This document shows positions 25,851 through 35,398 of a DNA stretch of 64,000 bases, piece after piece (the stretch's first letter is position 1; each line of letters opens with the position of its first letter). Both the position numbers and the translations under genes were made by a program. Where the stretch lies: contig CAWKOA010000022.1 in the NCBI GenBank assembly GCA_963851025.1, positions 186,001 through 250,000 of the forward strand. The letters run 5' to 3'. Under the pieces are notes generated by a model. That model saw only the letters and a list, made by a program, of their open reading frames with translations. It ran no database searches and was not told where the DNA came from. The stretch is from RYN-230 sp963851025. Lineage in GTDB: Bacteria; Actinomycetota; Actinomycetes; Streptosporangiales; Streptosporangiaceae.

Positions 25851-26975
25851 ATGCCGACTTTGCGCAGGGGCGGGAGAGAAGGCAATCTCGCCGCCCGGCC
25901 GGGTCGGCCAGAGATCCTGCTCACCAGTGACAGCCCGTACGGCAGCCGCCGGCTGGTCGTGGAGTACGACGGATTCACCACCGCCGCGTACGTCTACGAC
26001 CAGACGGCCGTGATCGCCGCGGTGTGGCTCGCCAATCATCAGGCCGCCCCGGCGGCCGCCGACCCGGCGCAGGTCGAGGCGGGCCAGGCCCCGGTGATGC
26101 CGGCCGGGCACACCAGGCATCCCGGCGGCGTTCCGCCCCTCGACCCGCACATCCTCCGCCCGCTGTGGTTCGAGGAGGGCGACGGGGTGGCCCTGGTCGA
26201 GGGGGGCCGGCTGCTCGCGGTGATCCCCGGCTGGTCCGACATGTCCCGCGGCATGCCCGGCTACAGCCGGGAATGCATCGGCCAGACCCCGTTCGCCTGG
26301 TCCCTGGACGACGCCATGGAAGGTCTCGGCCCGAGGGCCGACCGGGCCACGGCCTTCTGGCGCTGGCGGGCCAGTGAGGGCTCATGGGCCGGCTTCCAGA
26401 AGGCGGCCCTCGGGCACCTCCTGGGCCGGCTCGGCCCGGGCGCCCGGTACTGGGACGTCAGCGGCGGCCGGCAGCCCCCGGCCGGGGTATCCGAACGGCC
26501 CCCGACCCGCAGCCGGCCGTTCACGGTGCTGTCCACGCTGGGCATGAGCTGCCAGCGGATGCCGGTCGTCGAGCAGTTCGCCGAGGATCCCACGTCGTCC
26601 GGGCGGATAGAGCTGGCCCTGGCCACCACGATGCCCAGTCCCGAGGCGGCGCGCATCTTCCTGTGGCTGGCGCACTACCCCTGGCGCGCCGTGACCTGGT
26701 TCGGGCCGGGGCACACGATCAGGTGGTACCACGAGCCGGCCACGTTCCCGCTGGGCGGGGGGAACACCGCGGTGCTGCTGCTCGACGACCCGGCCCAGCT
26801 GCCCGGGCCGGAAGTGCCGGACCTGTCCGGGTTCTCCTTCGGCGGCGACCCGGTGCGCTGGCTGTGGGTCATGCCCATCAGCGAGCGGGAACGGCTGTTC
26901 GCCAAGGACCGCGGATCGGCCAGCCTGGTCACCCAGATGGCAGCCCAGCGCCGGAATTGGGTGGTAACGCCGTAG
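25851..26975 (+). CDS. Suppressor-of-fused (SUFU) domain protein
   Basis: The 374-residue protein has a SUFU-like C-terminal domain: VLSTLGMSCQRMPVVEQF, RIELALATTM, IFLWLAHYPWRAVTWFGPGHTI, AVLLLDDP and WVMPISERERLF follow the family order (residues about 215-365). The N-terminal 200 residues (LVVEYDGFTTAAYVYDQTAVIAAVWLANH, WFEEGDGVALVEGGRLLAVIPGW) are a second, unnamed domain common in actinobacterial members. Bacterial SUFU proteins are largely uncharacterised; some act as immunity proteins beside toxins, but no toxin is seen here. It is the only + strand gene from 21.7 to 64 kb, and its transcription converges on cdsA. Confidence 0.8.
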   Translation: MPTLRRGGREGNLAARPGRPEILLTSDSPYGSRRLVVEYDGFTTAAYVYDQTAVIAAVWLANHQAAPAAADPAQVEAGQAPVMPAGHTRHPGGVPPLDPHILRPLWFEEGDGVALVEGGRLLAVIPGWSDMSRGMPGYSRECIGQTPFAWSLDDAMEGLGPRADRATAFWRWRASEGSWAGFQKAALGHLLGRLGPGARYWDVSGGRQPPAGVSERPPTRSRPFTVLSTLGMSCQRMPVVEQFAEDPTSSGRIELALATTMPSPEAARIFLWLAHYPWRAVTWFGPGHTIRWYHEPATFPLGGGNTAVLLLDDPAQLPGPEVPDLSGFSFGGDPVRWLWVMPISERERLFAKDRGSASLVTQMAAQRRNWVVTP

Positions 26976-26999
26976 GGCGCGGCCCGGCGGCCGCGCCCT
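26974..26999. terminator. Bidirectional terminator hairpin
   Basis: An 11-base-pair stem (AGGGCGCGGCC at 26974-26984 with 26989-26999) and a four-base loop begins within the SUFU stop codon and lies 31 bases from the convergent small membrane protein gene. Confidence 0.7.
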
Positions 27000-27030
27000 G
27001 GGAATGGCGCTTTCGGGCGGACCAGGGCGG

Positions 27031-27204
27031 TCAGTGGATATGCAGGTTGACCCCCAGCAGCGCCAGCCACCAGAGCAGGATCGCGAGCAGGGCGGACAGT
27101 AGCCCCTTGAGCAGGCTCACCGTGATGTAGTGCTTTTCCCAGGCGACCACGAGGCCGATGATGATGTAGACCAGAAAGACCAGGCCGAAACGACGTCTGA
27201 ACAT
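27031..27204 (-). CDS. Small single- or double-span membrane protein
   Basis: A 57-residue protein, MFRRRFGLVFLVYIIIG then LVVAWEKHYITVSLLKGLLSALLAILLWWLALLGVNLHIH. It is almost entirely hydrophobic with two likely helices (residues 6-21 and 33-53) and a positively charged N-terminus. I assign the ATG at 27204 because GGAG lies upstream and the longer frame adds no conserved-looking sequence. I do not recognise a function. It lies 89 bases downstream of cdsA on the same strand. Confidence 0.65.
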   Translation of the reverse strand: MFRRRFGLVFLVYIIIGLVVAWEKHYITVSLLKGLLSALLAILLWWLALLGVNLHIH

Positions 27205-27293
27205 CCCGCTGCGCTCCGCATCTCCCCCGACTGATATGTACGAGTCGCCCGCCAAGTCCCCCGGGCGGATGCGGCCAAACGCCAGTATGCGGA

Positions 27294-28303
27294 TCAGTGC
27301 GAGAGGAAGATCACCAGCAGCAGCCACACCACCGGCGCGGTGAGCAGCAGGGAATCGGCACGGTCGAGGATTCCCCCGTGGCCGGGCAGCACGGTGCCCA
27401 TGTCCTTGATCTGAAGGTCGCGTTTGATCATGGATTCGGCCAGGTCGCCGAGGGTCGCCGCGGCCACTGCGGCCACGCCCAGGAGCACGCCCTGCCACCA
27501 GGACCCGTGCAGCAGCAGGGTCAGCAGCAGGACCCCGGCCACGACGCACGCCAGCGCCGATCCGGCGAAGCCTTCCCAGGTCTTGTGCGGGCTGATCACG
27601 GCCGCCATCGGGTGCCGTCCCAGCAGGCTGCCCACCAGGTAGCCGCCGATGTCGCTGCAGACCGTGACCACGATCCAGGCCAGGACCCGCCGGGAGCCAT
27701 CCGGCGCGGCCAGCATCAGCGCGACGAACGAGGCCATCAGCGGCAGGTAGACGAGGGTGAAGACCCCGGCGGTGACGTCACGCACGTACCCGGCACTGCC
27801 GCCGGTCAGCCGCCAGGCCATCACGGCGATCACCGTGACCGCCAGGGCAGCGACCAGCGGGCGCTCGCCGCTGTAGTAGGCCAGCCCCAGCATGACCGCG
27901 CCGCCCGCGGCCACCGGGACCAGCGGCAGCCGGATCTCCCGCACCTCGAGGGCACGGGTCAGCTCCCACAGCCCGAGGGCTATCACGGCGGCCATGTAGA
28001 CCAGGAAGATGATCTTGACGGTGAACAGCGTGAGCAGGGCCAGGCCGCCCATGATCACGCCCACCGCGATCGCGGCACGGAGGTTGCGGCCGGCCCGGGA
28101 TGGCTTGAGGATCTCGGTGGGCGGGGGCCCCGCGTCTAGCTCAGCGGTCCCAGGCTCAGCGGCCTGGGGCTCGGCGGCCGGGGCTCAGCGGCCTGGGGCT
28201 CGGCCGGGGCGGAGTGACCGGCCTGACCCGAGCCGTTAGGGAACCCGGGCCCGCCGCCCTGCTCCGGGGCGTGGCCCGGTTCGGGTAGCTCGTCGGGGCC
28301 CAA
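27294..28303 (-). CDS. cdsA: Phosphatidate cytidylyltransferase, frameshift in the N-terminal linker
   Basis: CdsA makes CDP-diacylglycerol from phosphatidate and CTP, the branch point of phospholipid synthesis. The multi-span membrane domain is intact (residues from NLRAAIAVGVIMGG on), with the signature SPHKTWEGFAGSALACVVAG and the ending LQIKDMGTVLPGHGGILDRADSLL that carries catalytic Asp residues. Upstream is a soluble Pro/Ala-rich linker coded by repeats. A frame break at about 28176-28184 (one missing base) separates that linker's start, a TTG at 28303 just two bases from the frr stop, from the membrane domain; without the repair the protein would start at GTG 28064. It follows frr, as in other actinobacteria. 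Confidence 0.88.
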
Positions 28304-28305
28304 TC

Positions 28306-28863
28306 TCAGACCTCGAGGAGTTCGGCTTCCTTGTGCCGCAGCAGTTCGTCCACCTGCCCCACATAGGTGTGGGTAAGGTCGTCGAGTTCCCGCTCCGCCC
28401 GGTGTACCTCGTCCTCGCCCGCCTCGCCGGCCTTGACCATCTTGTCCAGGGAGTCCTTGGCGTGCCGCCGGATGTTGCGGATGGAGACCCGGCTGTCCTC
28501 GGCCTTGTGCCGGGCGACCTTGATGAACTCCTTGCGCCGGTCCTCGGACAGCTCCGGGAAAACCACCCGGATGATGGCGCCGTCGTTGGTGGGGTTGACC
28601 CCGAGATCGCTGTTGCGGATGGCCTTCTCGATGGCGGCCAGCGAGGACTTGTCGAACGGCTGGACGATCACCATCCGGGGTTCGGGGATGTGAAACGAGG
28701 CCAGCTGGTTGACCGGGGTCTGAGTTCCGTAGTACTCGGCAGTGATCTTGCCGAACATGGACGGGTGCGCACGCCCGGTACGGATGGTGCCAAATTCTTC
28801 CTTGGCGACCACCACGGCCTTTTCCATTTTCTCCTCAGCTTCGAGGAGAGTGTCGTCTATCAC
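28306..28863 (-). CDS. frr: Ribosome recycling factor
   Basis: RRF splits post-termination ribosomes together with EF-G. The 185-residue protein has the family sequence from VIDDTLLEAEEKMEKAVVVAKEEFGTIRTGRAHP through RMVIVQPFDKSSLAAIEKAI, LSEDRRKEFIKVARHKAEDSRVSIRNIRR to the C-terminal helix. The start is the GTG at 28863 with AGGAG six bases upstream; a longer frame to 28893 is less like the family. The pyrH-frr-cdsA order is the usual one. Confidence 0.96.
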   Translation of the reverse strand: MIDDTLLEAEEKMEKAVVVAKEEFGTIRTGRAHPSMFGKITAEYYGTQTPVNQLASFHIPEPRMVIVQPFDKSSLAAIEKAIRNSDLGVNPTNDGAIIRVVFPELSEDRRKEFIKVARHKAEDSRVSIRNIRRHAKDSLDKMVKAGEAGEDEVHRAERELDDLTHTYVGQVDELLRHKEAELLEV

Positions 28864-28911
28864 GGCGGCTCCTGTGCGTTCCTGTGCCTTCACGCTTCCG
28901 CGGCTGACGGG

Positions 28912-29769
28912 TCAGTAGTCCCCCGACCGGCATATCAGCGTGCCGATCCTCTCACCGCGCACCGCCCGCGCGACGTTGCCCTCTTCCATCAGGTCGAAAA
29001 CGACGATGGGCAGGCCGTTGTCCATGCACAAGCTCACGGCGGTCGCGTCCATGAACTTCAGCTCGCGGCGCAGCACCTCGCCGTAGTCGATCTGGGTGAA
29101 CCGTGTCGCACCGGGAATGGTCCGGGGGTCCGCGTCGTAGACCCCGTCCACCTGCGTGCCCTTGAGCACCGCCTCCGCACCGATCTCCAGCGCGCGCTGC
29201 GCGGCGCAGGTATCGGTGGAGAAGAACGGGGCCCCCAGGCCCGCACCGAAGATCACCACGCGGCCTTTCTCCAGGTGCCGGATGGCCTTGCGGGGGATGT
29301 ATGGCTCAGCGACCTGCCCCATGGTGATCGCGGTCTGCACCCGGGTTTCCACGCCCAGCTTCTCCAGCACGTCCTGGAGCGCCAGGCAGTTGATGACCGT
29401 CCCCAGCATGCCCATGTAGTCGGCCCGGGCGCGGTCGATGCCGCGCTCGGCCAGCTGTTTACCGCGGAACATGTTCCCGCCGCCGACCACAGCAGCCAGC
29501 TCCACCCCGTCGGCCACCACGGCCGCCATCTCCTTGGCCAGGTGGAAGACCACATCCGGCGAGATGCCCAGCGGCTCGTTCCCGGAGAAAGCCTCCCCGG
29601 AGAGCTTGACGACCACGCGGTTCCAGCGGCGGTGCGCCTTCGGCTCCGGGTAGTTGTCCGCCTCGGCGGGAGCATGCCCCGGGCCGGCCGCGGCATCCGC
29701 GCGCACGGCAGCGCCCGCGTGGTGCGTGGCGCTGCCGTCCACGGGATGTTCTCCTTCGCCCCCGCTCAT
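28912..29769 (-). CDS. pyrH: UMP kinase
   Basis: PyrH phosphorylates UMP to UDP in pyrimidine synthesis. The amino-acid-kinase fold is clear: VVVKLSGEAFSG (residues about 52-63), VVGGGNMFRG, DYMGMLGTVINCLALQDVLE, FGAGLGAPFFSTDTCAAQRA, KGTQVDGVYDADP and MDATAVSLCMDNGLPIVVFDL. At 285 residues it has an N-terminal extension of about 45 residues (MSGGEGEHPVDGSATHHAG ...) of low complexity before the conserved core. A later start cannot be excluded, but no better in-frame start with a ribosome site is seen. It lies between tsf and frr. Confidence 0.95.
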   Translation of the reverse strand: MSGGEGEHPVDGSATHHAGAAVRADAAAGPGHAPAEADNYPEPKAHRRWNRVVVKLSGEAFSGNEPLGISPDVVFHLAKEMAAVVADGVELAAVVGGGNMFRGKQLAERGIDRARADYMGMLGTVINCLALQDVLEKLGVETRVQTAITMGQVAEPYIPRKAIRHLEKGRVVIFGAGLGAPFFSTDTCAAQRALEIGAEAVLKGTQVDGVYDADPRTIPGATRFTQIDYGEVLRRELKFMDATAVSLCMDNGLPIVVFDLMEEGNVARAVRGERIGTLICRSGDY

Positions 29770-29785
29770 CAGCTGGCTCCGGTTC

Positions 29786-30625
29786 TCATCCGGCCTGGCC
29801 GACCTGGAACCGCGCGAACGCGCGGACGGTAACCCCCTGATCGGCGAGCAACTGCTTGATGGACTTCTTCGGGTCCCGGACGAAGGGCTGCTCGGTCAGC
29901 ACCACGTCCTTGAAGAACGCGTTGAGCCGGCCCTCGACGATCTTCGGGATCGCCTGCTCGGGCTTGCCCTCGTCCCGGGTGATCTGCTCCATGATGCCGC
30001 GCTCGTGCTCGACCACGTTCGCGGGCACCTCGTCGCGGGTCAGGTACTGCGGCCGCATCGCGGCCACCTGGTGCGCCACGTCCCGGGCCGCGTCGGCCGA
30101 CGGCTTGTCCAGCTGGACGAGCACGCCCACGGTCGGCGGCAGCTGCGGGTCGGACTTGTGCAGGTAGGTAGCGACGTAGCCACCTTCGAGCAGCGTGTAC
30201 CGGCCGAGCTCCAGCTTCTCCTTGAGCGAGGCGCTGGCCTCCTCGATGTGCTGCTGGACGGTGGTGCCGGACCGGACCTCCAGCCCGAGCAGGGTCAGCC
30301 GGTCGGCGGGCCGCTGCTGCAGGGCCACGCTCACGATCTGCGCCGCGACGGCCTGGAACACGTCGGTCTTCGCGACGAAGTCGGTCTCGCAGTTGAGCTC
30401 GAGGAGCACACCGGCGTCCGTGCCGTCGAGCTCCGCGGTCACCAGGCCGTTCGCGGCGGTCCGGGAGGCCCGCTTGCTCACGTCCTTGGCGCCCTTGAGC
30501 CGGAGGAGCTCCACCGCGGCGTCGAAGTCGCCGTCCGCTTCCTCCAGGGCCCGCTTGCAGTCCATCATGCCCGCGGACGTCTGCTCACGCAGCCGCTTCA
30601 CGTCCGCGGCGGTGAAGTTCGCCAT
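29786..30625 (-). CDS. tsf: Elongation factor Ts
   Basis: EF-Ts exchanges GDP for GTP on EF-Tu. The 279-residue protein begins MANFTAADVKRLREQTSAGMMDCKRALEEADGDFDAA, the UBA-like N-terminus, and contains the core motif ELNCETDFVAKTDVFQ with the TDFV residues that contact EF-Tu. The C-terminus (QPFVRDPKKSIKQLL) is also as expected. It follows rpsB by 69 bases. Confidence 0.97.
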   Translation of the reverse strand: MANFTAADVKRLREQTSAGMMDCKRALEEADGDFDAAVELLRLKGAKDVSKRASRTAANGLVTAELDGTDAGVLLELNCETDFVAKTDVFQAVAAQIVSVALQQRPADRLTLLGLEVRSGTTVQQHIEEASASLKEKLELGRYTLLEGGYVATYLHKSDPQLPPTVGVLVQLDKPSADAARDVAHQVAAMRPQYLTRDEVPANVVEHERGIMEQITRDEGKPEQAIPKIVEGRLNAFFKDVVLTEQPFVRDPKKSIKQLLADQGVTVRAFARFQVGQAG

Positions 30626-30694
30626 TTCCTCATCTCTCGCTATGTCATGGTCGTGGGCGCGGGGCCGGTCACCCGGCCCCGCCCGCCCGCTGTC

Positions 30695-31765
30695 TCAGGC
30701 CTGCGACTCGCCGGCACCGGCGGCCACGCCCGCAGCTTCCGGCTGTGCCTCCGGGGCGTCGCCCTGCTCGGGCGCCGTCCCGTTCGCCTGGTCGCCGGCC
30801 GCTGCCTCAGGGGCCTGTGCTTCGGCAGCCGGTGCTTCAGGAGCCGGGGCCTCGGCAGCCGGGGCCTCGGCAGCCGGCGCTTCGGCAGCCGCTGCTTCGG
30901 GAGCCGGGGCCTCGGAGGCCGGGGCCTCAGGAGCCTGCGCCTCGGCGTTCTGGGCCGCGGCCTCGTCACTGGCCTTGCCCTCCAGCACCGCCAGCTCCCA
31001 TTCGGCCAGCGGCTCTTCGGCACCGATGTCGCCGGACGCGGGCGCCGGCTTGGCCTCGCCGTCCGCCGCCCCGGCCCGGGCGATCAGGCCGTCGGCCACG
31101 GCGTCGGCCACGACCCGGGTCAGCAGCGAAACGCTGCGGATGGCGTCGTCATTCCCGGGGATCGGGTAGGTGACCTCGTCCGGATCGCAGTTGGTGTCGA
31201 GGATGGCGATGACCGGGATGCCCAGCTTGCGGGCCTCGCTGACGGCGATGTGCTCCTTCTTGGTGTCCACCACCCAGATGGCGCTCGGCACCCGGGCCAT
31301 GTCGCGGATCCCGCCCAGCGACCGCTCCAGCTTGTCGCGCTCGCGGCGCAGCTGGAGCAGCTCCTTCTTGGTCATCCCGGAGCCGGCCACGTCGTCGAAG
31401 TCGAGCTCCTCGAGCTCCTTGAGCCGCTGCAGGCGCTTGAAGACCGTCTGGAAGTTGGTCAGCATGCCGCCCAGCCAGCGCTGGTTGACGAAGGGCATGC
31501 CCACCCGGCGGGCCTGCTCGGCGACCGCTTCCTGGGCCTGCTTCTTGGTGCCGACGTAGAGGATGGAGCCGCCGTGGGCGACCGTCTCCTTGATGAACTC
31601 GTAGGCGGTGTCGATGAAGTTCAGCGACTGCTGGAGGTCGATGATGTAGATGCCGTTGCGCTCGGCCAGGATGAATCGCTTCATCTTGGGGTTCCAGCGC
31701 CGGGTCTGGTGCCCGAAGTGCACGCCGCTCTCGAGCAGCTGCCGCATAGTGACGACCGGAGCCAT
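30695..31765 (-). CDS. rpsB: 30S ribosomal protein S2 with a long Ala/Pro/Glu-rich tail
   Basis: S2 is a late-assembling small-subunit protein. The core starts MAPVVTMRQLLESGVHFGHQTRRWNPKM at the ATG 31765 (GGAAGGGG upstream) and runs normally through NFQTVFKRLQRLKELEE and IPVIAILDTNCDPDEVTYPIPGNDDAIRS to residue about 240. After it comes a tail of more than 100 residues of repeats (APEAPASEAPAPEA..., AAEAPAAEAPAAEA). Acidic tails on S2 are common in actinobacteria, but this one is long and coded by degenerate 15-base repeats at about 30790-30960. The upstream reading frame to 31906 has no S2-like sequence. Confidence 0.96.
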   Translation of the reverse strand: MAPVVTMRQLLESGVHFGHQTRRWNPKMKRFILAERNGIYIIDLQQSLNFIDTAYEFIKETVAHGGSILYVGTKKQAQEAVAEQARRVGMPFVNQRWLGGMLTNFQTVFKRLQRLKELEELDFDDVAGSGMTKKELLQLRRERDKLERSLGGIRDMARVPSAIWVVDTKKEHIAVSEARKLGIPVIAILDTNCDPDEVTYPIPGNDDAIRSVSLLTRVVADAVADGLIARAGAADGEAKPAPASGDIGAEEPLAEWELAVLEGKASDEAAAQNAEAQAPEAPASEAPAPEAAAAEAPAAEAPAAEAPAPEAPAAEAQAPEAAAGDQANGTAPEQGDAPEAQPEAAGVAAGAGESQA

Positions 31766-32039
31766 GCCCGCGGTCCCCTTCCTGTTGCGCGCCGTGCCTG
31801 ATCGCACCGACGCTCTCGGTTGTGGCCTGGCGCCCGGGCGCACCCCGCCGCGGTGTGGGAAACCGCGGACCGGTGGGATGCGTCCCGCCGGGGGCCGAAC
31901 CGGCACCTGGCGGCGAGCGGACGCGCGAATTTAGCCGGGAACCCGTCTGCGAAACGCGGGCAGACTCCACGACCTGAAGGTAAGTCTACTCGCTGCGCTC
32001 AAGCCCCGGGTTGCGCTCGCTCCGGTCAGGCACGGGGGC
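31766..32039. other. rpsB leader/promoter region, no gene
   Basis: These 274 bases between xerC and rpsB hold no convincing frame. An AT-richer patch near 31925-31990 (GAATTTAG, AAGTCTACTC) is the most likely promoter region for the rpsB-tsf operon. I see no riboswitch or S2-binding fold that can be defended by eye. Confidence 0.4.
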
Positions 32040-33170
32040 TCAGGCGCGGGGGTGCGCCTGCCGGAACGCGGAGGTGAGCCGCTCGACCGAGACGTGCGTG
32101 TAGATCTGGGTGCTGGCCAGCGAGGCGTGGCCGAGAATCTCCTGCACGCTGCGCAGGTCGGCGCCGCCTTCCAGCAGGTGGGTGGCGGCCGCGTGGCGCA
32201 GGCCGTGCGGCCCGGTGTCGGGGGCAGCGGGCACGGCGGCCAGCCTCGCGTGCACCACCCGCCGCGCGGTCCGCGGATCCAGCCGCCGCCCGCGGGCCCC
32301 CAGGAACAAGGCGGCGGCGCTGCCGGGGGCCGCCGGCACCGTGTTGGCCGGCACCGTGTTGGCCAGCACCGTGTTCACCGGCGCCGTGTTGGCCAGCGCC
32401 GTGTTCGCCAGGACGGGCCGGCCGTCCCGGGCCCAGCGGGCCGTGGCCCGCTCGGCGGGCAGGCCCACCGGCACCGTGCGCTCCTTCCCGCCCTTGCCCA
32501 GGACCCGCACCGTCCGCCGCTCATGATCGAGGTCGCCGAGGTCGAGCCCGCACAGCTCGCTGACCCTGATCCCGGTGGCGTACAGGAGCTCCATGATCGC
32601 GGTGTCGCGCAGGATCAGCGCCTGCGCACGGGGATCCTGCTCGCCGTCCGCAGGGTCGCCGCCGTCCGCAGGCTCCCCGCCCCCCGGTGGCTCCCCGCCG
32701 TCCGCTGACAAGCCGTTTCCCTGCGGCCGGCCACGCCGTCCCGGCCGGCGTCCTGGCTCGGCCAGCACCGCCGCCATCTGGTCCTGCCGGATCACTTCGG
32801 GCAGCTTCCGGCGAAGCTTCGGCGTGCCCAGCAACGGCCCCGGGTCGCTGCGCAGCCAGCCGCGGGCATGCCCGAACGCGGTGAAGGTCCGGGCGGACGC
32901 GGCCCGCCGGGCCAGCGTGGCCCGGGCCAGGCCGGTGGCGTGCTGGCCGGCCAGCCAGCCCCGGAGCACCGCGATGTCCAGGCCGTCCGGGCTGGTCACG
33001 CCCGCCTGGGCGGCGTGCTCCAGGAGGGCGCGGACGTCACCGAGATAGGCCCGGACCGTGTGCCCGGACACCCCGCGCTCGGCCGCGAGGTGCCGCCGGA
33101 AAGCCTCCAGCGCGGCCGCGAGCCGGTCCGGCAGCGGCTCGGCCTCGTCCTGCCTGGGCCGGTCAGCCAT
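32040..33170 (-). CDS. xerC: Tyrosine recombinase XerC with two low-complexity insertions
   Basis: XerC with XerD resolves chromosome dimers at dif. The N-terminal SAM-like DNA-binding domain (residues 15-115) and catalytic domain are present, with Arg202 (ATGIRVSELCGL), Lys229 or Lys226 in the beta-hairpin, His322/Arg325 (HGLRHAAATHL), His348 (GHAS) and Tyr357 (STQIYTHV). Two insertions lengthen it to 376 residues: a Gly/Asp/Pro loop at about 140-180 and ANTALANTAPVNTVLANTVP at about 255-278, coded by 15-base tandem repeats (32341-32415). Both lie between core elements, so activity may be kept. The start is the ATG 33170, next to glmS. Confidence 0.92.
   Translation of the reverse strand: MADRPRQDEAEPLPDRLAAALEAFRRHLAAERGVSGHTVRAYLGDVRALLEHAAQAGVTSPDGLDIAVLRGWLAGQHATGLARATLARRAASARTFTAFGHARGWLRSDPGPLLGTPKLRRKLPEVIRQDQMAAVLAEPGRRPGRRGRPQGNGLSADGGEPPGGGEPADGGDPADGEQDPRAQALILRDTAIMELLYATGIRVSELCGLDLGDLDHERRTVRVLGKGGKERTVPVGLPAERATARWARDGRPVLANTALANTAPVNTVLANTVPANTVPAAPGSAAALFLGARGRRLDPRTARRVVHARLAAVPAAPDTGPHGLRHAAATHLLEGGADLRSVQEILGHASLASTQIYTHVSVERLTSAFRQAHPRA
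32341..32415. repeat. 15-bp tandem repeat inside xerC
   Basis: Five units of GTGTTGGCCGGCACC type (32341, 32356, 32371, 32386, 32401), in frame with xerC, add copies of the pentapeptide family ANTxP/ANTAL to the protein. Confidence 0.92.
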
Positions 33171-33197
33171 GAGGCCAGTCTGGGGCAGGACCGGCGC

Positions 33198-35012
<1,815 letters not shown>

Positions 35013-35023
35013 GCTCTGCCCCC

Positions 35024-35311
35024 TCAGCCGTAGATGATGCGGCGCAGCTGGCGCAGCGTGTACTGAGGCGGTGCCACCAGCCGGTGCTGCAGCTCAACCG
35101 TGATCTGATCGAACGCGCGGTCGTTGGTCAGACCCCGTGACTTGAGTTCCCCGTGGCGCCTGCGGACGAAAGCGTCTGCTGGCTCGGAGAAATACCCGAC
35201 CACGTCATCGATCAACCGCGCCGCCTCCCCGGGCCCCAGCGAGCTGCTCTGGGTCAGATGGTCGATCAGGTCCTCGAAAGGCCGTTGCGCGACTGCCACA
35301 TGAGCCAGCAT
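35024..35311 (-). CDS. Conserved hypothetical protein
   Basis: A 95-residue soluble protein (FEDLIDHLTQSSSLGPGEAARLIDDVVGYFSEPADAFVRRRHGELKSRGLTNDRAFDQITVELQHRLVAPPQYTLRQLRRIIYG) predicted to be helical. I do not recognise a family name; its charged, regular sequence and position 11 bases before glmS point to a genuine gene coupled to it. The start is either the ATG at 35311 or the GTG at 35299. A 16-base dyad lies about 32 bases upstream. Confidence 0.7.
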   Translation of the reverse strand: MLAHVAVAQRPFEDLIDHLTQSSSLGPGEAARLIDDVVGYFSEPADAFVRRRHGELKSRGLTNDRAFDQITVELQHRLVAPPQYTLRQLRRIIYG

Positions 35312-35342
35312 GCTCGATAATCCGGCCAGATGGCAACGGACT

Positions 35343-35358
35343 TGCCCGAAATCGGGCA
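35343..35358. promoter_or_regulatory. Dyad TGCCCGA-AA-TCGGGCA upstream of the 95-residue gene and glmS
   Basis: Seven-base perfect arms around two A bases lie in an AT-richer intergenic stretch 32 bases before the small gene. It could be an operator or, since dprA ends 40 bases away, a short terminator; an operator is favoured by the tight spacer. Confidence 0.4.
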
Positions 35359-35398
35359 GAATTTGGCTAATTGATCCGCCTAACCTGGCCCCGCTGGG

